Assembly: GCA_023489135.1 (NCBI GenBank)
Contig: JAMDCE010000615.1
Location: forward strand, 1,649-7,772
DNA length: 6,124 nt
DNA from: Chloroflexota bacterium
GTDB taxonomy: Bacteria; Chloroflexota; Chloroflexia; JAMDCE01
Direction of reading: 5' to 3'
The first letter of the stretch is position 1. Each line of letters opens with the position of its first letter. Both the position numbers and the translations under genes were made by a program. The notes below the pieces were generated by a model that saw nothing but the letters and a program-made list of their open reading frames with translations, made no database searches and was not told where the DNA came from. This document shows, one piece after another, positions 1-6,011 of this stretch.

Positions 1-2376
1 GAGAGATGGCCAAGGGGCAATCAGTTGTGGGTAGCACGGTACAATATGCCGGGGAATGGTGGCGACTATGCCACCGCGATTGCGGTGGACGGGCAGGGTA
101 ATACCTACGTCACCGGCTACTCTTATGGCCAGGGCACCGGTTACGACTATGCCACGGTAAAGTACGACTACAACGGCAACCAGCTCTGGGTTGCCCGTTA
201 CAATGGACCGGGGAGTGGTGAGGATAGGGCAAATGCTTTGAAGCTGGATGGACAGGGCAACGTATACGTTACAGGCACTTCATGGAGCGTCGACAGCAAT
301 ACCGACTATGCGACCGTGAAGTATGACACGAATGGCAATCAGCTCTGGGTTGCCCGCTACGATGGGCCGCGCTTCTCCTCGGACGTTGCCACCGCCCTCT
401 CCATGGATGGACAGGCAAATGTTTACGTCACGGGCTACTCTCGTGGCGTGGACAGTGGTATGGACTATTCCACTGTCAAGTACGACACCAATGGCAATCG
501 TTTGTGGGTAGCACGGTACAACGGAACGGGCAATGGTGACGATTACGCTAGGGCGCTCGCAGTGGATTCACAGAGCAACGTTTACGTTACCGGCGAGTCC
601 TGGGGCGGCAGCACCTACAACGACTTCGGCACCGTCAAATACGACGCTAACGGCGACCAGTTGTGGGTCAACCGTTACAATGGTCCACGTGACAGCAGAG
701 ACTATGCAAGGGCTGTCGCGGTGGATGGGCAGGGGAACATCTATGTCACCGGTGACTCAGAGGGCAGCGGTACGTACTCCGACTACCTCACATGCAAGTA
801 TGACGCGAACGGAAATCAGTTGTGGGCTGCACGCTATGACGGATCTGCCAGCAGATATGATGCCGCGAAGGCGCTTGCGTTGGATGGGCAAGGCAACGTG
901 TACGTGACGGGCTCCTCAGCAGCTGCAAATGGTAGAACGGGCTACACCACCGTCAAGTACGATGCCAATGGCAATCAGTTATGGGTTGCGCGCTACGAGG
1001 GGCCGGGCGGATACGACTTTGCCAATGGCTTAGTGGTGGATGACCAGGGCAACGTCTACGTCACAGGCAGTTCACAGGGAGCATGGAATGCGACGCCGCG
1101 CACTCTCAGCGACTATGCGACCGTTAAGTACGACCCCAACGGCGATCAGCTGTGGGTCGCGCGTTATAATGGCCCGGGCAATGGTAACGACTATGCTCAG
1201 GCGCTTGCAATCGATGGGCAGCGTAACATCTACGTCACAGGCCAATCTTGGGGCGGGAACGACACAAAGAATGATTATGCTACTCTCAAGTATGACTCCA
1301 CCGGCAACCAATTGTGGGTGGCCCGTTATAACGGGCCAGGTAATGGCGACGACATCGCGGCCGGCCTTGCAGCGGATAGCCAAGGCAACGTTTACGTTAG
1401 CGGACAATCCTGGGGAGGCAACGACACGAAGAATGATTATGCCACAGTAAAGTACGACTCCAGCGGCAACCAGTTGTGGTTGGCCCGCTACAATGGATCA
1501 GGCAATGGCGATGACGTTGCCAAGGCCTTGGCCGTGGACGGGCAGGGTAACGTCTACGTTACGGGACAATCTTGGGGAGGGACGGACACAAAAAACGACT
1601 ATGCCACAGTAAAGTACGACTCCAATGGCAACCAGTTGTGGCTGGCCCGCTACAACGCGCCGGGCAACTGGTATGACCAAGCCAATGCTCTCGTGCTCGA
1701 TGCCCAGGGCAATGTCTATGTGACAGGCTCCTCGTGGGGTGATGGCTACAATTACGCCACGCTCAAGTACGATTCCAATGGCAATCAACAATGGGTTGTC
1801 AGATACATTGGCCCTGGCAAGTCGGACTGGGCTACCGCGTTGACAGTGGACGGACAAGGCAACGTATATGTCACGGGGTTCTCGATGGGCGCTACCACAG
1901 GATTCGACTACACGACAATCAAGTATATGCAAACTCAAGCTCTAAAGGAATCGAGCTTCCAAGTTCAGAACCTTAGCCCTACGAACACTGCAACCGTAAA
2001 CATAAAGTATTACAATTCCGACGGGAGCGCCGCGGCTTCAGAGACGGCATTTGTTTCGCCCAGTTCCTCACTGCTAAGAGACTCGAGGGGTGGTCCCAAC
2101 CCGATGCCAAGTTATCTCTCTGTCAATTTCAACGGTTCGGTCGAAGTCATTTCGGATCAACCCATCGTGAGCTCCATGAATGTCTTCCAGGGTGACTCTG
2201 CCGATGGCTATAACGGCGTGGCACAAGCAGAGGCCTCGAGGAACATCCTGTTGCCGCTGATTTACGGCTACGGCAACCGCAACCTGTGGCATACCCGCTT
2301 CACCGTCCAGAATCCGTCGGATACGGCGGCAAGCATCACCAAATGGCCTACGCGGACGGCACCACCGGACAGGTGA
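1..2376 (+). CDS. SBBP beta-propeller repeat protein, N-terminal part (5' partial, frame broken at 3' end)
   Basis: This frame is open from the first base, so the true start lies upstream. The first in-frame start-like codon, TTG at 25, is just the Leu of a repeat ('QLWVARY') and not a credible start. Twelve tandem units of 51-57 residues follow, each built on 'LWVARYNG..D.A.ALAVDGQGNVYVTG.S....DYATVKYD.NGNQ'. This matches the SBBP beta-propeller family, whose units fold as four-stranded blades. After 1926 the protein changes to beta-rich domains with 'FQVQN' and 'SDQPIV' motifs. The frame ends at 2376 in a tail with no similarity to the domains ('KWPTRTAPPDR'), because of a one-base shift near 2341; the rest is encoded in 2343-3308. 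No catalytic residues are visible. Such proteins are usually exported and surface-bound or secreted, but the signal peptide would be outside the window. The family call is firm; the function is unknown. Confidence 0.85.
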   Translation, partial: ERWPRGNQLWVARYNMPGNGGDYATAIAVDGQGNTYVTGYSYGQGTGYDYATVKYDYNGNQLWVARYNGPGSGEDRANALKLDGQGNVYVTGTSWSVDSNTDYATVKYDTNGNQLWVARYDGPRFSSDVATALSMDGQANVYVTGYSRGVDSGMDYSTVKYDTNGNRLWVARYNGTGNGDDYARALAVDSQSNVYVTGESWGGSTYNDFGTVKYDANGDQLWVNRYNGPRDSRDYARAVAVDGQGNIYVTGDSEGSGTYSDYLTCKYDANGNQLWAARYDGSASRYDAAKALALDGQGNVYVTGSSAAANGRTGYTTVKYDANGNQLWVARYEGPGGYDFANGLVVDDQGNVYVTGSSQGAWNATPRTLSDYATVKYDPNGDQLWVARYNGPGNGNDYAQALAIDGQRNIYVTGQSWGGNDTKNDYATLKYDSTGNQLWVARYNGPGNGDDIAAGLAADSQGNVYVSGQSWGGNDTKNDYATVKYDSSGNQLWLARYNGSGNGDDVAKALAVDGQGNVYVTGQSWGGTDTKNDYATVKYDSNGNQLWLARYNAPGNWYDQANALVLDAQGNVYVTGSSWGDGYNYATLKYDSNGNQQWVVRYIGPGKSDWATALTVDGQGNVYVTGFSMGATTGFDYTTIKYMQTQALKESSFQVQNLSPTNTATVNIKYYNSDGSAAASETAFVSPSSSLLRDSRGGPNPMPSYLSVNFNGSVEVISDQPIVSSMNVFQGDSADGYNGVAQAEASRNILLPLIYGYGNRNLWHTRFTVQNPSDTAASITKWPTRTAPPDR
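25..1926 (+). repeat. Array of 12 tandem SBBP propeller units
   Basis: Units begin at 25, 184, 343, 502, 661, 820, 979, 1150, 1312, 1474, 1636 and 1789. Most are 53 or 54 codons; the seventh has 57 and the eleventh 51. Nearly invariant positions are LW..RY, the central Asp, D.Q.N.YV.G and KYD..G.Q. The first 24 bases (ending 'GNQ') show that the array continues upstream. Units 8-10 share 'GQSWGG.DTKNDYAT' and are the most alike, suggesting the newest duplications. The repeat is coding, with period a multiple of three. Confidence 0.92.
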
Positions 2377-3305
2377 CCAACACGGTGAGCGATAGCATTC
2401 CGGCCCATGGCTCTCGCTCCTACGACCAGTCCACTCTCAGCTTCTTCTTCGGCTCGGTGTCGATCACGGCGGACAAGCCGGTAGCGGCCGTGGTGGCCCA
2501 GGTGGCCCCTGGCGTCCTCATCAGCTACGGCGGCCTCAACCGGGACACCGAGCCTGGATCGAAGGTCTATTTGCCGCTCCTTTTCAAGGGCACTTACTGG
2601 AACACTTCGATTCAGGTGCAGAACATCGATCCCTCGAAGCCCGCCAGCGTCACCATCGAGGCAACCGATCAGAACACCGGGGCGAAGTATTCGTCCACCC
2701 AGACGGTGGCCACCTCGAAATCCTACGATTTCCGCGGCACCTCGGATGCGACGACTGGCGGATTGAATGTGCCTCCCGGCTTCTTCGGGTCAGCGGTGAT
2801 AACTTCGAGCCAGCCGATAGTGGCCGTGGTGAATGAGATGCTCAATTTCCCGGGACAATCCCTGGACAAGATCTATAAGGCAATGAGCTATAAGGGAGTG
2901 GCGCACAGCTCGGGTAAGCAATCGCTTCTCCCTCTGCTCTATCGTCAGAACCCCTGGGGAATGAGCTTCCAGGTCCAGAACATGGGGACCTCCCCGGCGA
3001 CGGTGACCGTGACGGCCAAGGATCAGTATACAGGGGCCAAGTACGCTACCACGCGCACCGTGACCACTGCAAAGAACTTCGATATTCGCTCCGATGACAC
3101 CTCGTTGAACGGCGGCCTCTCAGTGCCAGTGGGATTCTATGGATCAGCGACAGTATCGGCAGATCAGCCAATCGCAGTGGTCGTGAATCAGGAGGATGCT
3201 TCGGACAACTCAACGGACAAGGCTATCGCGAACAATGGCTTCCAGCCTCTCGGCTCGTCACAGGCCTATCTGCCGCTGGCTGTGAAGACCAGCGTGACCG
3301 ACTGG
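1942..3305 (+). repeat. Four tandem 'xQVQN' beta-domains plus a terminal half-motif
   Basis: Copies run about 1942-2244, 2245-2560, 2565-2920 and 2925-3260, roughly 100-120 residues each. Shared landmarks are a leading 'LPLLY/F...W' (absent in copy 1), then 'F/IQVQN', an 'A.V.I' strand, a 'TG' or 'DG' turn, then 'GS..I.SDQPI..VVN' near the end. Copies 3 and 4 are closest ('TDQNTGAKYSSTQTV' against 'KDQYTGAKYATTRTV'). Copy 2 is split by the frame break. A fifth 'YLPL.VK....W' start at 3267-3305 ends directly at the stop. I do not know a function for this module. Confidence 0.82.
2338..2345 (+). other. Frameshift site (one base missing) within the second 'xQVQN' domain
   Basis: The upstream frame reads through '...AASIT' ending at codon ACC 2338-2340. 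The downstream homologous frame begins with ATG 2343-2345. Only two bases (AA, 2341-2342) lie between them, so one base is missing, and a four-A run in place of the observed AAA would give '...SITKMAYADG'. No canonical X-XXY-YYZ slippery heptamer lies in register here. This is either a sequencing or assembly indel or a real inactivating mutation. Confidence 0.75.
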
Positions 3306-3308
3306 TAG
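2343..3308 (+). CDS. C-terminal part of the same protein, displaced by a -1 frameshift
   Basis: This frame carries the rest of the protein begun at position 1. It opens earlier (GTG at 2286), but residues before ATG 2343 ('HRPESVGYGGKHH') resemble nothing in the sister domains, whereas from 2343 onward ('MAYADGTTG') the text completes the second 'xQVQN' domain. It then holds two further complete copies with 'IQVQNIDPS' and 'FQVQNMGTS', each ending in 'SSQPIVAVVNE' or 'ADQPIAVVVNQ'. It closes with 'YLPLAVKTSVTDW' and a TAG stop. No promoter or convincing ribosome binding site precedes it, so it is unlikely to be an independent gene. If one base is restored, the joined protein would be about 1,100 residues from the window edge. 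The domains look like beta-sandwich or adhesion-type modules of an extracellular protein. No enzymatic motif is seen. Confidence 0.8.
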   Translation: MAYADGTTGQVTNTVSDSIPAHGSRSYDQSTLSFFFGSVSITADKPVAAVVAQVAPGVLISYGGLNRDTEPGSKVYLPLLFKGTYWNTSIQVQNIDPSKPASVTIEATDQNTGAKYSSTQTVATSKSYDFRGTSDATTGGLNVPPGFFGSAVITSSQPIVAVVNEMLNFPGQSLDKIYKAMSYKGVAHSSGKQSLLPLLYRQNPWGMSFQVQNMGTSPATVTVTAKDQYTGAKYATTRTVTTAKNFDIRSDDTSLNGGLSVPVGFYGSATVSADQPIAVVVNQEDASDNSTDKAIANNGFQPLGSSQAYLPLAVKTSVTDW

Positions 3309-3411
3309 TGGTGGAAGTCGTGGCGCTAATACCCAGCTAGCCTTCATGCTTTGCTAGGTGATCCTGATCAAGTCCTTTCACAGGAACCCGGCGTACATGG
3401 GTCGGAGCCAG

Positions 3412-3450
3412 GGCAGGCCTCCCAAATCAAGGATTCGAGGGAGGCCTGCC
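3412..3450 (+). terminator. Perfect 12-bp hairpin, possible terminator of the propeller gene
   Basis: Arms GGCAGGCCTCCC (3412-3423) and GGGAGGCCTGCC (3439-3450) are exact reverse complements around a 15-base loop. The hairpin lies 103 bases after the stop at 3308. It is GC-rich and stable but lacks a following T-tract, so a classic intrinsic terminator is uncertain. A dispersed palindromic repeat or a transcript-stabilising stem is also possible. Confidence 0.45.
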
Positions 3451-3520
3451 GTCAAACGTGCACGATCAGGGGTCCGCAGTAAAGCAAGAAGCCAAAGGCC
3501 ACCGCAGAATCACCAACTCA

Positions 3521-3553
3521 TTACTGACTGGTTGCCAACAAACCAGTTAGTAA
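3521..3553. promoter_or_regulatory. 33-bp palindrome overlapping the promoter, likely operator
   Basis: Arms TTACTGACTGGTT (3521-3533) and AACCAGTTAGTAA (3541-3553) pair at 12 of 13 positions around a 7-base centre. The single mismatch (G3526 against T3548) would still be a G-U pair in RNA. The palindrome covers the -35 box and most of the spacer, the usual place for a dimeric repressor such as a TetR- or GntR-family protein. No regulator gene is in the window. If transcription starts near 3567, this element acts as DNA and not as RNA. Confidence 0.45.
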
Positions 3554-3560
3554 CGATAAC
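3532..3560 (+). promoter_or_regulatory. Sigma70-like promoter for the glycosyltransferase gene
   Basis: A TTGCCA box (3532-3537, five of six matches to TTGACA) is followed after 17 bases by GATAAC (3555-3560, four of six to TATAAT). Initiation would fall near 3567, only about 16 bases before ATG 3583. The spacing and position fit the next gene, but consensus matches alone are weak evidence. Confidence 0.35.
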
Positions 3561-3582
3561 GACTGGCGGCTCCTCATTGGTA

Positions 3583-3641
3583 ATGAGACGAAGGAAATTA
3601 ACATTCGAGGATTTCACAAAACTCTCTTTGTTGGCGCTCTC
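3583..3641 (+). other. Probable missing N-terminus of the glycosyltransferase
   Basis: The uninterrupted glycosyltransferase frame is open back to 3528 but contains no ATG, GTG or TTG before 3642. Two routes would supply a start. (1) ATG 3583 reads 'MRRRKLTFEDFTK' in the neighbouring frame; one extra A in the AAAA run at 3618-3621 would fuse it to 'TLFVGALLATVALGAYL', giving a basic N-terminus followed by a membrane helix. (2) ATT 3603 in the intact frame lies 7 bases after AAGGA (3591-3595) and would give '(M)RGFHKTLFVGALLA'. Either choice restores the first transmembrane segment, which TTG 3642 would cut. I favour the first. Confidence 0.5.
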
Positions 3642-5990
3642 TTGGCGACTGTCGCGTTGGGCGCGTATTTGCGCTTACTGAGATTGGACTTGGCTGAGTT
3701 TGGCTGGGATCAGGCGCGCACCCTCAACCTCGCCATCGGCTTTCTCCAGTCGGGTCAGATGCCGCTTCGCGGCATCCCCACGTCGTCGGGCATCGACAAT
3801 TCACCGCTGCTAATTTATCTTATGGCCCTTCCGATGGCGTTGTGGCGGGATGCCGCATTCGCTTCCGGCATGGTCGCCATGCTGAACGTGCTTGCCCTCT
3901 TCCTCACCTACCGCTTCACTTCGCGCTACTTCGGGAAATGGGCCGGCATTGTCGTTGCCCTGCTCTACAGCGCCAGCGTCTGGGCCGTCATCTACTCGAG
4001 AAAAATATGGGGCCAGGAGCTCCAGCCTCCGCTGACCGTCCTTTTCATCTGGATGCTTGCAGAGTGGCTTACGGAAGGCCGCCGCAGAAGTTTGCCCCTG
4101 GCCTTCCTCCTGCTGTCTCTCCTCGTTCAGCTTCATCCTTCCGCCATGGCGCTCGCTCCCGTGCTGGTCATCGTTATCATCCTGGGCTACCGGCGCATCT
4201 CCTGGCCGCACCTCGGCCTCGGCGCGCTGTTGTTCCTGCTGCCATTCACGCCGTACTTGATCGGCGAAGCACAAACTGGCTGGGGCAACCTCCACCGCCT
4301 GCTCTCCTTCATGGGACAGGCGTCAACCGTCGACGCTGACGCCCTGATGGCCTCGCTCAAGATCCTCTCCGTCGCCGACGTGCATGAGATGCTTGGCCTG
4401 AACGGACTTCCCTTCCTGGCCGCCGTTCCCTTCCTCCGTCCGCTCGAGTACGCCAGCCTGGCGCTCTTCCTGGCTGGGCTCGCTTTCGCTGCGGTCCGAT
4501 TTCTCCAGTCGTGGCGGCCGAAGCAGCAGCGCCAGCTCGCTTTGCTGATGCTGCTCTGGTACTTCGTACCGGTGCTCTTCTTCACGCGCCATAGCTACCC
4601 GCTCTACCCACACTACTTCGTATTCCTCTATCCGATGCCTTTCATCGTTTCCGGCCATTTCCTGGTTTCAGCGGTTCAATGGTGCTGGAAAAGCGTCAAA
4701 CGCTTTCGACTCCAGCCAGTCTTCCGCTATGCCGCCGCGCCCGCTCTGGTCGCTCTGATACTCGGAATAAGCGGGGGCCAGGCGATCATCTTCTCCTCGA
4801 TGATGGACTGGGTGGAGATTTATGGAGCGCCGCAAGGCTATGGCGTCCCGGCCGCGGCATTCAAGCGGGCCGTGGCGGCGACGGAGGAGGGGACCTCCAG
4901 GAATGCCCTGCTGACCTTCTACGGCAATGAAAACGACATCGAGGTCCTCGACTTCTTTGCCTCCGAGCGCCCTCACGTCCAGGCCGTCATCGACAACGGC
5001 GCCCTTGCTATCAACCAGTCGCAGATAAGCCTCGTGGCCAACCCGGAGAGTCCGGTGGGACGCCTCATCGAGGACTCGTTCGCCGGCTCGCGCCTGGTCG
5101 CCTCGGGTGCTCCCGGCATTCCAGATGCGTTCTCACTCTATCGTTTGCCACCCAATGCGCCCGACCTCCTCCTCAACCGCCCCGAAGTTCAGCGCCTTGA
5201 TGCGAGGCTCAGCAACGGGATCACGCTTCTGGGCTATGAATTGCCGAAGAGGGCCAATCCCGGCGACTCGATCGAGCTGCGCCTCTACTGGCGCATCGAC
5301 GCCTTGCCGGAGCGCGGTTCCTACGCCTTCTTCAACCACCTCGTTGACGCGCTCGGCAAAGAATGGGGCCAGACCGACGGCATAGGCTACGAGAACCAGT
5401 TCTGGCAGCAAGGCGACTTCGTGATGAGTCGCTTCACGCTCCAGATTGACCGTCAGACGCCGCCCGGCCCTCTATGGCTGAAGACGGGCCTCTATGACCG
5501 GGTGGGGCCGAAGGCGATTCCTTTCGAAGACGGCAACGATTCAATAGCCCTTGGGCCGGTCCTGGTGCACGGCGAGGAGAAGGCGGCGCCGGCAAAGCGG
5601 CTATCGGTCACGGCAGGTGAGAGCATCAGGCTGCTGGGATACGACCTGCTTCGGGGCGAGGACGGCAGCCTCCAAATCCAGCTGCACTGGCAGGCTGAGG
5701 CCGCGCTGAAAGAGGACTGCCAGGTATTCGTCCATGCCCTGGACAAAGAGGGGAAGATACTGGCGCAGGCCGACGGCGTGCCAGCCGAAGGCCGCTGGCC
5801 AACGTCTCTATGGGCGCCGAATGAGCCGGTGATCGACAGACACGTAGTGTCTGTGGGCGGAGATCAGGGGCCCGTTCAGACCATCGCGGTAGGTTTGTAT
5901 TCGCTGAAGGATGGCAAGCGGCTGACGCTGGTGGACGACGGCGGACGCCTGCCTGACGACCGCCTGCTGATACCGGTGGACGGACCGTAG
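3642..5990 (+). CDS. GT39/ArnT-like polytopic membrane glycosyltransferase with C-terminal beta-sandwich repeats
   Basis: This is likely a GT-C fold enzyme that moves a sugar from a polyprenyl-phosphate carrier to an acceptor on the outer face of the cytoplasmic membrane. Counting TTG 3642 as residue 1, the first extracytoplasmic loop carries 'GWDQAR' (21-26) at the position of the catalytic acidic residue of the family. 'YSRKIW' (118-123) and 'VQLHPSA' (162-168) are typical of this 'DQ.R' subgroup. Eleven or twelve hydrophobic helices reach to about residue 395, including the 'LYPHYF' segment (321-326). A soluble part follows and ends in two related 'LLGY' domains. TTG 3642 is the first standard start codon in the open frame but sits within helix 1 and has no purine-rich site, so the real start is probably near 3583. 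Fold is confident; donor sugar and acceptor are unknown. A polysaccharide or lipid acceptor is as possible as a protein. Confidence 0.82.
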   Translation: MATVALGAYLRLLRLDLAEFGWDQARTLNLAIGFLQSGQMPLRGIPTSSGIDNSPLLIYLMALPMALWRDAAFASGMVAMLNVLALFLTYRFTSRYFGKWAGIVVALLYSASVWAVIYSRKIWGQELQPPLTVLFIWMLAEWLTEGRRRSLPLAFLLLSLLVQLHPSAMALAPVLVIVIILGYRRISWPHLGLGALLFLLPFTPYLIGEAQTGWGNLHRLLSFMGQASTVDADALMASLKILSVADVHEMLGLNGLPFLAAVPFLRPLEYASLALFLAGLAFAAVRFLQSWRPKQQRQLALLMLLWYFVPVLFFTRHSYPLYPHYFVFLYPMPFIVSGHFLVSAVQWCWKSVKRFRLQPVFRYAAAPALVALILGISGGQAIIFSSMMDWVEIYGAPQGYGVPAAAFKRAVAATEEGTSRNALLTFYGNENDIEVLDFFASERPHVQAVIDNGALAINQSQISLVANPESPVGRLIEDSFAGSRLVASGAPGIPDAFSLYRLPPNAPDLLLNRPEVQRLDARLSNGITLLGYELPKRANPGDSIELRLYWRIDALPERGSYAFFNHLVDALGKEWGQTDGIGYENQFWQQGDFVMSRFTLQIDRQTPPGPLWLKTGLYDRVGPKAIPFEDGNDSIALGPVLVHGEEKAAPAKRLSVTAGESIRLLGYDLLRGEDGSLQIQLHWQAEAALKEDCQVFVHALDKEGKILAQADGVPAEGRWPTSLWAPNEPVIDRHVVSVGGDQGPVQTIAVGLYSLKDGKRLTLVDDGGRLPDDRLLIPVDGP
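5196..5986 (+). repeat. Two tandem 'LLGY...LYW' beta-sandwich domains at the glycosyltransferase C-terminus
   Basis: The first copy (about 5196-5571) reads 'ITLLGYEL', then 'GDSIELRLYW', 'FFNHLVDALGKEWGQTDG' and 'LKTGLYD'. The second (about 5601-5986) reads 'IRLLGYDL', then 'GSLQIQLHW', 'VFVHALDKEGKILAQADG', 'WAPNEPVIDR' and 'IAVGLYSLKDGKRL'. The shared order shows an internal duplication. Similar modules follow the membrane part of many Chloroflexota glycosyltransferases, from general knowledge. They would lie outside the cytoplasm, possibly binding the acceptor or glycan. Confidence 0.75.
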
Positions 5991-6011
5991 GGGCGGGTTT
6001 CGAACCCGCCC
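5991..6011 (+). terminator. Perfect 9-bp hairpin immediately after the glycosyltransferase stop
   Basis: Arms GGGCGGGTT (5991-5999) and AACCCGCCC (6003-6011) are exact complements around TCG. The stem begins at the base after the TAG stop. No T-tract follows. It may terminate transcription or protect the 3' end. The motif also resembles short GC-rich palindromes scattered between genes in Chloroflexota genomes, from memory and unchecked. Confidence 0.5.

Larger units (their letters stand above)
3309..3582. other. Intergenic region between the propeller protein and the glycosyltransferase
   Basis: No credible gene lies in these 274 bases. An open frame starting at 3358 gives a basic, low-complexity translation without family resemblance, and its second half overlaps the regulatory palindrome. 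The region holds the hairpin at 3412-3450 and the promoter with palindrome at 3521-3560, listed separately. The stretches 3309-3411 and 3451-3516 show nothing beyond short chance inverted repeats. Confidence 0.7.

Noticed and set aside
25..1926. CRISPR or non-coding satellite array
   Set aside because: The period is about 159-162 bases without constant repeats and unique spacers, and the variation preserves codons of a known repeat protein family.
25..1926. PQQ-dependent dehydrogenase propeller, because of the repeated 'D..GNQLW' motif
   Set aside because: The resemblance to the Trp-docking motif is superficial; unit length, 'DGQGNVYVTG' core and lack of catalytic residues fit SBBP repeats.
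1072..1938. Long minus-strand open frames (1072-1407 and 1498-1938) opposite the propeller units
   Set aside because: They are mirror images of the repeated coding units, where the regular codon pattern keeps an antisense frame open. They have no independent start signals.
2335..2346. Programmed -1 ribosomal frameshift at the propeller gene break
   Set aside because: No X-XXY-YYZ heptamer is in register and no clear stimulatory stem follows. A simple indel explains the data better.
3424..3438. tRNA T-loop-like GGATTCGA in the hairpin loop
   Set aside because: No cloverleaf, anticodon arm or acceptor stem can be formed around it.
3358..3681. 107-codon open frame in the intergenic region
   Set aside because: The translation is basic and low in complexity, it has no recognisable domain, and it spans a perfect hairpin and the promoter palindrome. 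Only its last part, from ATG 3583, may be real, as the N-terminus of the glycosyltransferase.
3810..4658. Several minus-strand open frames opposite the glycosyltransferase
   Set aside because: High-GC coding sequence commonly leaves antisense frames open; their translations are charged, irregular and unlike known proteins.
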